Origin: Candidatus Methanophagales archaeon ANME-1-THS
Lineage (GTDB): Archaea > Halobacteriota > Syntropharchaeia > Alkanophagales > Methanospirareceae
Direction: 5' to 3'
Length of the DNA: 16,801 nucleotides
Assembly (NCBI GenBank): GCA_004212135.1
Contig: RXIE01000110.1
Span: forward strand, 1-16,801
Part shown: piece after piece, positions 1 to 5,985 of the stretch
How the letters are laid out: every line of letters starts with the position of its first letter
How positions within the stretch are numbered: the first letter of the stretch is position 1
Program-made: the position numbers and the translations under genes
Notes under the pieces: generated by a model
Told to the model about the DNA's origin: nothing
Database searches by the model: none
What the model saw: only the letters and a program-made list of their open reading frames with translations

Positions 1-1
1 A

Positions 2-838
2 ATGTCCCTCTCGCTGCTCACTGCATCAATCATGCTCGTATTGACGGGCGTAGCTGTTGGTTTTGCTCAGGGATATCTCGGTGTGAGTGGCAGCTTTATC
101 ATGGTTCCCGTGGTCTCCTGGCTGTTAACTGTGCGAGGCGTTCCGCCTGATACTGCTATAAAGCTTGCGTTCGGCTCGTGTCTGCTGGTGGTATTTCCAA
201 CTGCAATCAGTGGTGCAGTGACCTATATGAGGCGAGATGGGGTCTGGTGGAAAGCGGGCATTATCCTGGGGATCTGCGGTACCCTTGGTGCGCTGACGGG
301 CTCTACAATCGCCTCCCGGTTCCTTACTGTCCAGATTTTGAAGCCTGCATTTTAATGGTCCATCGGTCTGGGTGCGCTCTGGATGGCGCTGATAAAGCTC
401 CCGGAGGTTGACGAAGGCCCAACTGAACAGCCGGCGATCTGGGTTTGCTGGGGTTTTCCCGTTGGGCTGGTAAGTGGACTGCTCGGCATTGGTGGTGGAA
501 TCATCATGGTTCCGGTGATGTCGATGGGGTTTAAGCTGGGCATGCACCGTGCGGTTGGGACTTCGCTCGCGATGATGATCTTTACGAGCTTTGGGGGTGT
601 CATGGGCTATCTCCTAAATGGGCTCGCTATTCCGGATCTCCCACCCTATTCCCTGGGCTATGTGCATCTACCCGTCTCCGCTTGTCTGGCATTGACAAGT
701 ATTCCAGTTGCCCAACTCGGTGCAAGCACTGCGCACCGGGTGCCGGCAAGGTGGCTCAGGGCTATATTCATCGCGGTGATGGTTTATGTCGCATTCAAGA
801 TGGTTGGCGTGTTTGATTGGCTATGCGTGCCCTTATAA
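2..838 (+). pseudogene. TauE/SafE (TSUP) family permease, interrupted by in-frame TAA
   Basis: This is an integral membrane protein of the TauE/SafE family, which moves sulfonates, sulfite or other small organic anions; the substrate here is unknown. The reading frame is uniform from ATG at 2 to TAA at 836-838 (about 278 codons, normal for the family) but has an ochre codon at 353-355, after LKPAF. Both halves carry the family's repeated glycine-rich signature, GVSGSFIMVPV in the first and GLLGIGGGIIMVPV in the second, each with hydrophobic segments around it. Because the downstream half continues in the same frame (WSIGLGALWMALIKL), the lesion is a point nonsense codon and not a frameshift. 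An internal ATG at 383 could restart translation of the second half. The gene ends 41 bp before the left attachment repeat. Whether the gene is truly dead or the stop is an assembly error cannot be told from the sequence. The start at base 2 could also lie further upstream, outside the window. Confidence 0.8.
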
Positions 839-879
839 AGTCGCCGCGGACGTGGGGCAGGAGTATGAAGCAGCGATGA

Positions 880-922
880 AACGATGGTTCTCGGTCATTT
901 AGTGAATCCCCAGCCCTCACAG
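880..922 (+). repeat. attL, 43-bp direct repeat
   Basis: This is identical to 10529-10571. It starts AACGATGGTTCTCGG and ends CCAGCCCTCACAG. On the plus strand it encodes NDGSRSFSESPALT in frame with the integrase; read on the minus strand it is the 3' end of the zinc-finger gene that is intact at the other side. A TGA at 877-879 directly precedes it, so the integrase frame opens exactly at the repeat. Confidence 0.95.
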
Positions 923-1719
923 ACCTGCTGGATTACTTTTCTGAGCATAAAGAGAGTTTTAAAGATTATCTTTTGAGGGTCAGAAATATTGGTGAAGTGA
1001 CAGTGCGGGATTATCTGAACAGTTTGGAGAGATATCTTACGAGCATAAAGAGCACGAAGGAATTAAAAGAGCATATCCTAGATAATAATTCCGCCTCCTA
1101 TCTGAAGGGACTAAGGAATTTACTTAACTTCATGGATTACCAAGAGCTGGACACGATTAATGGAACGCCAATAGAACGGTGGAGATCTTCTATTAAGTTG
1201 AAAAAGAGTAATGCCCGCATGATATATCTCTCCGATGAGGAGGTACAAGAAGCCTACCAGCATATGGATGAAGATGTTAAGATATTATTTTTAGCGGTCG
1301 CATATAGCGGAGCACGACTAACCCAACTATTAGAGGGATTAGAACATCTTGGCGAATCAATAATCCTTGGAGATATAGCACGCTTTCCTTTGGAGAGTAA
1401 AGGAAGTAAAAAAGGGTTTTGGTGCTATATACCTTCCTCTCTTTTGAGTGATCTGAGAAAGTATAAATCAGAGGGATACGATACTGTGAAAAAGAAACTA
1501 AAATACGGGAGGGTAACAGGAGCAACATTAAGAAAGTGGAATCTAAACTTCCTTATTTCTCATGGAGTACAAGAGTCAATAGCAGATTTTATCCAAAGCA
1601 GAGTGGCAAAGAGCGTAGCAGCAAGCCATTACATGAATCTCTTGGCTCAAGGTGATAGAGAGTATACAAGGATATGCGAAGAATTATGTTCAGTAATAAA
1701 TGACGGTAAAAAAATGTAG
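880..1719 (+). CDS. Integrase, C-terminal catalytic part (split by integration)
   Basis: This is the catalytic portion of an archaeal SSV-type tyrosine recombinase, which joins attP and attB through a tyrosine-DNA intermediate. The frame opens at attL. The first plausible start inside it is TTG at 973 (248 aa), so the fragment may be silent. Counting from 973, visible catalytic elements are Arg115 in YSGARLTQLLE, basic residues around 143-147 (ESKGSKKG), Arg187 in GATLRKW, and His219-Tyr220 in AASHYMNLL. Spacing from first Arg to second Arg to Tyr (72 and 33) matches SSV1-like integrases. The box II residue that is usually His or Lys appears to be Ala (GATLR). The N-terminal 81 codons are at 10286-10528, and the fused protein would be about 360 aa. 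The stop is TAG followed at once by TAA. The next gene overlaps its 3' end by 20 nt. Confidence 0.88.
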   Translation, partial: NDGSRSFSESPALTDLLDYFSEHKESFKDYLLRVRNIGEVTVRDYLNSLERYLTSIKSTKELKEHILDNNSASYLKGLRNLLNFMDYQELDTINGTPIERWRSSIKLKKSNARMIYLSDEEVQEAYQHMDEDVKILFLAVAYSGARLTQLLEGLEHLGESIILGDIARFPLESKGSKKGFWCYIPSSLLSDLRKYKSEGYDTVKKKLKYGRVTGATLRKWNLNFLISHGVQESIADFIQSRVAKSVAASHYMNLLAQGDREYTRICEELCSVINDGKKM

Positions 1720-2260
1720 TAACTGCGGTAGTACGAAATTTGAGTACGATATAAGCGAACGGAAATGGTACTGTACTGTGTGCGGAACTTTTAAAGAAAA
1801 GTATTATAGTCCCCCCTCACATGGTGGTGGAAAGAAACCACCGAGGAAGAGAACAGAAAAAAGGATTATAAAAATATCTTTCACGATTAAAAACCCCGAA
1901 CAACTCCGTAATTTACCCAAACCCAAAGAAAAGGGTTATTTTATTCTGACCCGGGTATCAAAAGATGTAATAGCATTAGAAAAAATGGAGAGGGGGAAGA
2001 ATGAATTTCTTGTGAAAAGGGGAGTATATGAAAAATTTAAGACTAAGAAGGATAGAGCGCCACCATCCAAATTCCAGCTAGGTACCGACACACGAGATGT
2101 GGAGAAGGATCTTGAGAAAGATAAAAAGAGATTGGGGTGGAAGGAACCTAAGTTGTGGAGAGATGAGAAAGGAAGGTTTATTAGCTCCCCAATTAAGAAA
2201 CGGGGAAAATTTCACCATAGGAATACTCGCAAACGTAATAAAAAGGGGCAGTTCATTTAA
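1700..2260 (+). CDS. Zn-ribbon protein with basic C-terminal region
   Basis: A 186-aa protein that opens with a TFIIB/transcription-factor type zinc ribbon: CSNCG near residue 6 and CTVCG near residue 24, with an acidic-aromatic linker as in archaeal TFB N-termini. After the ribbon comes a Pro/Lys-rich linker (about 37-55), a short beta-like module (IIKISFTIKNPEQL), then a long Lys/Arg-rich tail. The tail ends with two related motifs, DEKGRFISS and RNKKGQFI. There is no TFB cyclin fold, so it is not a TFB; a small viral transcription adaptor or nucleic-acid-binding protein is a reasonable inference. It starts at ATG 1700 inside the end of the integrase gene, suggesting co-translation in the circular form. 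No family was recognised for the tail. Confidence 0.7.
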   Translation: MTVKKCSNCGSTKFEYDISERKWYCTVCGTFKEKYYSPPSHGGGKKPPRKRTEKRIIKISFTIKNPEQLRNLPKPKEKGYFILTRVSKDVIALEKMERGKNEFLVKRGVYEKFKTKKDRAPPSKFQLGTDTRDVEKDLEKDKKRLGWKEPKLWRDEKGRFISSPIKKRGKFHHRNTRKRNKKGQFI

Positions 2261-2264
2261 AAAG

Positions 2265-2390
2265 CCTCTTAAAATCCTCTAAAAAAATACCCGCCCTGTA
2301 GTATAGAGAGAGGGCATATTTTGATACATGCGTGAAAGCGAAAGCGGAAGGCGAAGCGGAAGCGGAAGCGAAGAAGAAGAAGAAGGTAAT
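2265..2390 (+). other. Non-coding region with polypurine GAAGCG tract
   Basis: No convincing gene is seen here. Positions about 2335-2386 are an almost pure purine/C run built from GAAGCG- and GAAAGCG-like units ending in (GAA)n. A 23-codon ATG frame at 2328 across it translates to low-complexity Ser/Glu/Gly and is probably not a gene. A CATATTTT at 2315-2322 is a weak TATA candidate that could start the RNA region downstream. Confidence 0.4.
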
Positions 2391-2394
2391 AATG

Positions 2395-2700
2395 ATTAGA
2401 CACCCCACGAGTAAGTGGGACGTGACAATGAATGTGGGAACAGCCACATGGTTGGGAGACGAGTACCCAATGCATGCCCCACAGGATCGTACAAATCCAA
2501 ACCGAGGGGGATAGGGGTGGGGATCACATACTCTTCCCTCACAGTACAAAGCCCGACCCAAGTCCGAAAGACTGGGTGGTTAAATCTTCTGAGACTCCCG
2601 CAAGGGAGAGGGCTTCCAGTAAACGGGTATATGCCTGACCACTTGACATATACCGGCTCGTGTATGGTTTGTACTCTATACGCGCACCGCCCATGCTCTT
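2395..2700 (+). ncRNA. Candidate structured RNA of unknown class
   Basis: This stretch has no credible ORF but many consecutive stems. Seen directly: CAC+CCCAC/GTGGG+GTG at 2401-2424; ATGTGG/CCACAT at 2432-2449; GGAT/ATCC with a 7-nt loop at 2484-2498. A three-way junction is closed by AAGCCC (2549-2554) with GGGCTT (2610-2615); it contains the hairpin 2556-2577 (8 bp, one bulged A, loop CGAAA) and the hairpin CTCCC-GCAA-GGGAG (2595-2608), a GNRA tetraloop. GGTATATG (2626-2633) pairs with CATATACC (2647-2654), while the latter can alternatively pair with GTGTATG (2660-2666). I do not recognise it as tRNA, RNase P, SRP, group I/II intron or a known riboswitch. The strand is assumed from the neighbours. 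It lies directly upstream of the Sm-like gene. Confidence 0.5.
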
Positions 2701-2702
2701 CT

Positions 2703-2818
2703 AGTATCTCAGAAGAAAGGGATAAGTGGTAACTCTATCTAACAGCAGTAAGAAAAGAAAAGAGAGTATCTCAGTGAAGAGAGTATCTCAGAAAAGAACA
2801 GTGTTCAGCAGTAAGAAA
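2703..2818 (+). repeat. Short direct repeats AGTATCTCAG (x3) and CAGCAGTAAGAAA (x2)
   Basis: AGTATCTCAG occurs at 2703-2712, 2765-2774 and 2782-2791. CAGCAGTAAGAAA occurs at 2743-2755 and 2806-2818. The surrounding sequence is purine-rich and non-coding up to the GTG start at 2898. These may be protein-binding sites or part of the leader of the Sm-like gene; nothing else is visible between 2819 and 2897. Confidence 0.55.
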
Positions 2819-2897
2819 GAGAATAGGTGCGCATTATTAATGATAGAATGAAGGGGGCGGGCTATACATGCCGCTCACTAACAGGAGATCTTAGACT

Positions 2898-3101
2898 GTG
2901 GAATTATCTAATTTAGAAGGGAGAACTGTATCAATAATGATAACAGGAAAAGACTGTAAAAAAGAAACGTATGTGGGGATACTCTCAGACGTGAATAATA
3001 CGTTTGTTTATCTTGATCTCAACAACCCAAACTTTTTTCTTGATCAAATCATCTTGAGAAAGGATTTAATTGAAAGTGTTTGGGTATATAAAGAAAAATA
3101 A
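2898..3101 (+). CDS. Sm-like (LSm/Hfq-type) small beta-barrel protein, putative
   Basis: A 67-aa protein starting at GTG 2898 with GGAGAT 8 nt upstream. The pattern L-x-GRTVSI ... YVGILSDVNNTFVYLDLN ... DQIILRKDLIESVWVY follows the alternating strands of an Sm fold: an N-terminal helix stub, then strands with the Sm1-like GxLxxxDxxxxLxL spacing and an Sm2-like region with Ile-Ile-Leu-Arg-Lys near residues 50-55. The length is typical of a single-domain LSm. LSm proteins form rings that bind U/A-rich RNA; here the target could be the structured RNA just upstream. A strong hairpin/T-tract follows 32 bp after the stop. The fold call is by eye only; other small beta-barrels (SH3-like) are the main alternative. 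Confidence 0.5.
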   Translation: MELSNLEGRTVSIMITGKDCKKETYVGILSDVNNTFVYLDLNNPNFFLDQIILRKDLIESVWVYKEK

Positions 3102-3133
3102 CAAAAGATTTTCACACTGAAAACCATTCGCTA

Positions 3134-3165
3134 GGGGGACGGGGGCAACCCCTCCCCCTTTTTTT
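3134..3165 (+). terminator. Hairpin plus T7 terminator
   Basis: GGGGG (3134-3138) and GGGG (3141-3144) pair with CCCC (3149-3152) and CCCCC (3154-3158) around a GCAA loop, with a small internal loop (AC opposite T). A run of seven T (3159-3165) follows immediately. It lies 32 bp after the Sm-like gene and would close that transcript. Confidence 0.8.
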
Positions 3166-3170
3166 CTTAT

Positions 3171-3392
3171 ATGAAACTTCTCAACAATTCAGCTCCCTAC
3201 GTCTGGAAAAGAACTAAAGAGGACTGGAGATTGGTTTTTTGTTGGGATGCCTGGGAGAATGAAACACAGTGGCGCTCAAAATTAGGGCGGGTACTCTATA
3301 GTGATATGAGAAAGGAGGATAGAAAAGAGAATGAATACAGCATATCAGACAAATGTGGTGAAGATAGAGATGAGGAAAGACACCTGGGCTAA
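3171..3392 (+). CDS. Hypothetical viral protein, 73 aa
   Basis: An ORF beginning at ATG 3171, only 5 bp after the T-tract of the terminator, with no Shine-Dalgarno. The N-terminal half is Trp-rich (five Trp within residues 12-42) and the C-terminal third is highly charged. The last 62 nt overlap the next ORF in another frame, so its real C-terminus or start is uncertain. No family was recognised. It could be translated from a leaderless transcript, or be spurious. Confidence 0.4.
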   Translation: MKLLNNSAPYVWKRTKEDWRLVFCWDAWENETQWRSKLGRVLYSDMRKEDRKENEYSISDKCGEDRDEERHLG

Positions 3393-3561
3393 GGATAATA
3401 GCAATCATCTCAATGAGACTATAGTCAGAATTCTGTTCGCCCAGCCAACATGGGTATATCCACCGAGAGCCTCGGAATTGCGGATGGTAATAAAAGATCT
3501 TCAGAAGATACATGGTTCGGATTGGCTGAGGGACGAATTAGGGATAAAAAATCTGAGCTAA
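3331..3561 (+). CDS. Hypothetical viral protein, 76 aa
   Basis: ATG 3331 with AGGAGG at 3313-3318, a rather long 12-nt gap. The product is a soluble mixed alpha/beta sequence with the helical C-terminus RMVIKDLQKIHGSDWLRDELG. Its stop codon TAA (3559-3561) touches the AGGAGG that serves the RHH-like gene at 3574, which suggests translational coupling and supports this ORF over the overlapping one upstream. There is no recognised domain. Confidence 0.5.
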   Translation: MNTAYQTNVVKIEMRKDTWAKDNSNHLNETIVRILFAQPTWVYPPRASELRMVIKDLQKIHGSDWLRDELGIKNLS

Positions 3562-3573
3562 GGAGGCGGTAGA

Positions 3574-3741
3574 ATGGAATATAAAATGAAGGGCGGAGAT
3601 TTTGTGAAAATCCACGGTCGGATCCCTTGGGAACTTTATGAGAGGCTTAGAATAAAGAACCTCTTCAGACAGGACTGGGATGGACTCTTAACAATGCTCT
3701 TAGAAAGATACCTTGAGGAAGAGGAAAAGAAAAATGAGTGA
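3574..3741 (+). CDS. RHH-like small DNA-binding protein, 55 aa
   Basis: A small gene with AGGAGG at 3561-3566 and ATG at 3574 (7-nt gap). The translated protein has a short strand-like start (FVKIHGRIP) followed by two predicted helices (WELYERLRIKNLF and DWDGLLTMLLERYLEEEEKK), the arrangement of ribbon-helix-helix/CopG/Arc regulators and close to their minimal size. Such proteins bind palindromic operators as dimers. It ends in TGA overlapping the next micro-ORF (ATG 3734), so the two are probably co-translated. The assignment is by pattern only. Confidence 0.55.
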   Translation: MEYKMKGGDFVKIHGRIPWELYERLRIKNLFRQDWDGLLTMLLERYLEEEEKKNE

Positions 3742-3811
3742 AGAAATTATTCAGATATTTCTTATCGTGTACTCGTTCATACTGGGGCTCGGAATAGGGA
3801 TCATTATCTGA
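3734..3811 (+). CDS. Single-span membrane micro-protein, 25 aa
   Basis: The frame starts inside the end of the preceding gene and encodes MSEEIIQ followed by a hydrophobic stretch of about 18 residues (IFLIVYSFILGLGIGIII) that runs to the stop. Overlap coupling and clean transmembrane character support it, but at 25 codons chance cannot be excluded. It may be a virion membrane component. The stop lies at the first base pairs of the 56-bp repeat. Confidence 0.35.
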   Translation: MSEEIIQIFLIVYSFILGLGIGIII

Positions 3812-4028
3812 TAACACTTTAGTGATACGGAGGCTTTTCCACGGTCATTTATGTAATAATCATCCGATAACACTTTAGTGATACGGAGCCTTCTCTATGG
3901 TCGGTTATCTGATAATTTAGGGATAATTTAGGGATAAGGGATATTATCCAATAAGAAGGCTTCTCTACGGTTCTTTTTAGGGATATAAGGGATAAGGGAT
4001 ATAAGGGAATAAGGGATAATAAGGGATG
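3810..4028 (+). repeat. 56-bp-spaced repeats and AGGGATA iterons; candidate replication origin
   Basis: A perfect 23-bp repeat starting GATAACACTTTAGTG occurs at 3810-3832 and 3866-3888 (period 56) and contains the palindrome CACT-TT-AGTG. A third, partial copy of the segment after it (GGCTTCTCTACGG) is near 3958-3970. AGGGATA then occurs exactly at 3919, 3930, 3937, 3979, 3988, 3995 and 4012, with the variants AGGGAAT (4004) and AGGGATG (4022). Clustered iterons beside AT-rich DNA are typical of origins or partition sites in small replicons. There is no coding between 3812 and 4025. The origin function is inference. Confidence 0.65.
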
Positions 4029-4166
4029 ATTGAGCAATTTGTTAGTGGTTTTGGAACAGGTATATGGTTGTTCGGAGTAGGAGCCGGCCTCATATTTCCA
4101 GTATTAGTGTTACTGATTTTAAGAGCAATCTATCAGATAGGGAAATTAGTAGGAAGGAAGAAATGA
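4026..4166 (+). CDS. Membrane micro-protein, 46 aa
   Basis: ATG 4026 emerges directly from the last iteron. The product has one strong transmembrane segment (about residues 10-33, IWLFGVGAGLIFPVLVLLIL) followed by a basic tail (RAIYQIGKLVGRKK), a positive-inside arrangement that puts the tail in the cytoplasm or virion interior. The stop TGA overlaps the next ATG (ATGA), so it is coupled to the following micro-ORF. No family was recognised; a role in the virion membrane is inferred from context. Confidence 0.5.
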   Translation: MIEQFVSGFGTGIWLFGVGAGLIFPVLVLLILRAIYQIGKLVGRKK

Positions 4167-4240
4167 AAGACGAGACAGCACTTCTTTGTTTCTGGCTCTC
4201 AGTACTCGGGGCACTGGCAATTATATATTTTTTCACTTAA
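4163..4240 (+). CDS. Membrane micro-protein, 25 aa
   Basis: Coupled by ATGA to the gene before it. It has a short acidic start (MKDET) and then a single hydrophobic span to the end (ALLCFWLSVLGALAIIYFFT). It resembles the micro-protein at 3734 in design: acidic N-terminus, one span, no tail. No known family. It could be spurious because of its size, but the overlap and hydrophobicity favour expression. Confidence 0.4.
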   Translation: MKDETALLCFWLSVLGALAIIYFFT

Positions 4241-4281
4241 GCTCACCGAAGTACAAGGTGACTAAAGATACCTCTTCAAAA

Positions 4282-4306
4282 GGGGAAATATAAAAAAAGG
4301 AAAGGT
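4282..4306 (+). promoter_or_regulatory. Candidate promoter/RBS for the capsid operon
   Basis: A purine-rich BRE-like GGGGAAA (4282-4288) leads into TATAAAAA (4289-4296), followed by GGAAAGGT (4299-4306) just before ATG 4310. The TATA is close to the start, so a leaderless or near-leaderless transcript would be expected unless the purine motif acts as a ribosome binding site from an upstream promoter. Confidence 0.4.
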
Positions 4307-4309
4307 ACT

Positions 4310-4519
4310 ATGGCGATATTAGGTAAAATGGGAATCGGTGGTCAGGTGGACATTACGAAACCCCAGATGAACCTCAAGTACTTCATGGGGCTTGTCATGG
4401 CGGTTGTTTTGGTTTTGGGAGCCCTCACAGCAGGAAAGTGGATCTTCGGTAAGATACGAGAAATGACCGGTAGACTAAGCAACTGGGTTGAGGAAGCCGT
4501 AGCACCCGTATTAGGCTAA
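4310..4519 (+). CDS. Small viral membrane protein, 69 aa
   Basis: The protein has a Gly-rich N-terminus, one transmembrane segment (about residues 24-43, YFMGLVMAVVLVLGALTAGK) and an amphipathic C-terminal region (EMTGRLSNWVEEAVAPVLG). It ends one base before the ATG of the candidate major capsid protein, so the two are surely one operon. An abundant small membrane protein encoded next to the capsid gene is common in internal-membrane icosahedral viruses; that role is inferred from position and topology, not from a recognised family. Confidence 0.65.
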   Translation: MAILGKMGIGGQVDITKPQMNLKYFMGLVMAVVLVLGALTAGKWIFGKIREMTGRLSNWVEEAVAPVLG

Positions 4520-4520
4520 A

Positions 4521-5183
4521 ATGACAGCAGGGGATATTCATACGGCAGAAGACCTTGAGATCTGGCTTATTTCGGGTGACGGAAGGTCAGAGCACCTTGT
4601 GAAGATGTTCCCGAGCAGGATGTTCCAGACGACATTGGCGGCTCAGCACAACAGGGATTACCGGGTAGTGGTAGGAAAATATGCTGCTGCTCTCGGAACT
4701 CGCGGAGATTACTTCCTTGTGAAAGTCCAGCTTAAAGCGACTGCTCTCGCAGCAGCAACCGACGGAAGCGAGGTTAACCACATGTTCTTAGAACTCGTGG
4801 ATCTCCAAAACGTTCCAGCAGAGGTCCAATTAAGCAAAGCACAAGGTGGATACGGTGCTTTCTCCCCATTCCCCTCTCCAGCACTCCGAATTACTCGTGA
4901 GATGTTGAAGGGAATCACTGCGGAGAGATTAGGCGTAACAAACACCGTTACTGCGGCGGAAGGAGATACATACGTTACGCAGACCGTGAATGGAGCATCG
5001 GACAGCAGATTTCAGGTGAAATTTGAGCACGACATTGAGAGCGCAAGTGTAACCGATAACGAGTTCTGGTTCAGGATGAAACCGACGAGCTCAAATGTGT
5101 TCCTGATCCGCCCAGACTCTGAGGTTTGGGTGTTATATCCGAATCCCACCACTGGAAATGGTTTCGGGGAATACGTAGACTAA
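4521..5183 (+). CDS. Candidate major capsid protein 1 (220 aa, beta-rich)
   Basis: No cysteine, low Lys, beta-rich throughout with alternating strands such as DYRVVVGKYAAAL, DYFLVKVQLKATALA and NHMFLELVDLQNVP, and a C-terminus FLIRPDSEVWVLYPNP followed by a Gly/Asn tail. The length (220 aa) fits a single jelly-roll capsid subunit (the sphaerolipovirus small/large MCPs fall in this range) and is too short for a double jelly roll. Position supports a virion role: it follows a small membrane protein and precedes a hairpin and another structural gene. The codon choice is visibly more GC-rich than its neighbours, as often seen in highly expressed genes. No family signature can be proven by eye; a structure prediction would settle it. 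Confidence 0.5.
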   Translation: MTAGDIHTAEDLEIWLISGDGRSEHLVKMFPSRMFQTTLAAQHNRDYRVVVGKYAAALGTRGDYFLVKVQLKATALAAATDGSEVNHMFLELVDLQNVPAEVQLSKAQGGYGAFSPFPSPALRITREMLKGITAERLGVTNTVTAAEGDTYVTQTVNGASDSRFQVKFEHDIESASVTDNEFWFRMKPTSSNVFLIRPDSEVWVLYPNPTTGNGFGEYVD

Positions 5184-5247
5184 CCAATATTGATATTGGA
5201 GGCAGCAGTGCCTCTCTATATGTGCTGCTGGGCAGCTAGCAGCCTTA
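5184..5247 (+). terminator. Inverted repeats after the capsid gene (possible terminator/processing site)
   Basis: Directly after the stop codon, CCAATAT (5184-5190) pairs with ATATTGG (5193-5199). Next, CAGCAG (5203-5208) pairs with CTGCTG (5225-5230), followed by another CAGC/GCAG-rich segment up to 5244 and a T-rich run (TTATATTTTTT). This may terminate or attenuate the capsid message, or protect its 3' end, while the T-rich run may double as a TATA element for the next gene. Confidence 0.45.
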
Positions 5248-5266
5248 TATTTTTTAGGAGGTAAAA

Positions 5267-5980
5267 ATGGAACTTGAAGAGGTTATTGATAAATTAATCG
5301 CAACCAGTAAAACGGAGGAAGAGAAAAGATACGCCAGGATAACCTTAGATCTTGGTGATCAGGACTACGTAGGCACGGATTTGGAACTGCTTTTGTACGG
5401 TGATTACATCGGGAAAATTACTTATACAGGATCTGGCAATTATTTCAGACTCAACTCCAAGAGGAATCCTAAAATCTACTGCTCGGAGATTAGCAAAGTC
5501 TACTCCAAGTTTGATAAGCTCTATTTCACCAATCCGACCTCCCAGCCTGGTAAACAGTTCATATTCTATGTCGGAGGGGCTTATTCAGCGGAACTAGACC
5601 CGAGTACAGGTTCAAAAGTCGGATTAACTGATGTGCTTGGCTCTGATATTAATCCCTCCCAAGAGGACGGGAATCTCAGTTCAGCAGCCTACTCATTAAC
5701 GAGCCTAAAAGCAGCAATACCGAGCGGAGCAGTCTACGAGAAATATTCAGGACTCTCAGATACCGCCAATAGATTTGAGAGTACATCTTTACTGCTTCAT
5801 GATCTAATTGTGCGAGTGAGAAATAATGCTTGCTTGGTAGGGAATCAATCTGCTCAAGATATTCCATTCTCAGCAGATGAGAGTTTTGGATTCCAAGAAG
5901 TGGATATGAGCACATTATACTTTAAGAACTTAACACAGAACACTACGAGCACCGTATACATTTTGGGAACACGGAGGTAG
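5267..5980 (+). CDS. Virion structural protein, candidate capsid protein 2 (237 aa)
   Basis: Preceded by the best ribosome binding site in the window (AGGAGGT at 5256-5262, ATG at 5267). After an acidic helical start (MELEEVIDKLIATSKTEEEK) the sequence is beta-rich: RITLDLGDQDYVGTDLELLLYG, GKITYTGSGNYFRL, KQFIFYVGGAYSAEL. The C-terminal part (DLIVRVRNNACLVG ... STLYFKNLTQNTTSTVYILGTRR) has the two-strand ending often seen in phage head, decoration or baseplate jelly-roll proteins. Paired with the 220-aa neighbour it may form the second single-jelly-roll capsid protein; a minor capsid or receptor-binding base protein is the alternative. It ends in TAG, with TAA 6 codons later. Confidence 0.5.
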   Translation: MELEEVIDKLIATSKTEEEKRYARITLDLGDQDYVGTDLELLLYGDYIGKITYTGSGNYFRLNSKRNPKIYCSEISKVYSKFDKLYFTNPTSQPGKQFIFYVGGAYSAELDPSTGSKVGLTDVLGSDINPSQEDGNLSSAAYSLTSLKAAIPSGAVYEKYSGLSDTANRFESTSLLLHDLIVRVRNNACLVGNQSAQDIPFSADESFGFQEVDMSTLYFKNLTQNTTSTVYILGTRR

Positions 5981-5985
5981 GTAAT

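Noticed and set aside
880..922. attL/attR as a tRNA 3' end
   Set aside because: No cloverleaf, T-loop or CCA-proximal stem can be formed with either flank; the core instead matches the coding end of the minus-strand zinc-finger gene.
2506..2522. G-quadruplex
   Set aside because: There are only three adjacent G runs of four or more; a fourth would have to come from distant sequence, so it is weak.
2253..2561. Minus-strand ORF of 102 aa over the non-coding region
   Set aside because: It is an antisense product of the polypurine tract (Phe/Ala/Ser low complexity), with no ribosome binding site and opposite to all viral genes.
2415..2732. Plus-strand ORFs of 105 and 68 aa in the hairpin region
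   Set aside because: They overlap each other in different frames, cover the strong stems, and have no protein-like pattern or ribosome binding site.
3919..3926. Homing endonuclease site (AGGGATAA resembles the start of the I-SceI site)
   Set aside because: Only the short core matches, repeated many times as part of the iteron cluster.
3810..4028. CRISPR array
   Set aside because: Repeat units are unequal and tightly spaced, with no unique spacers of constant length; iterons fit better.
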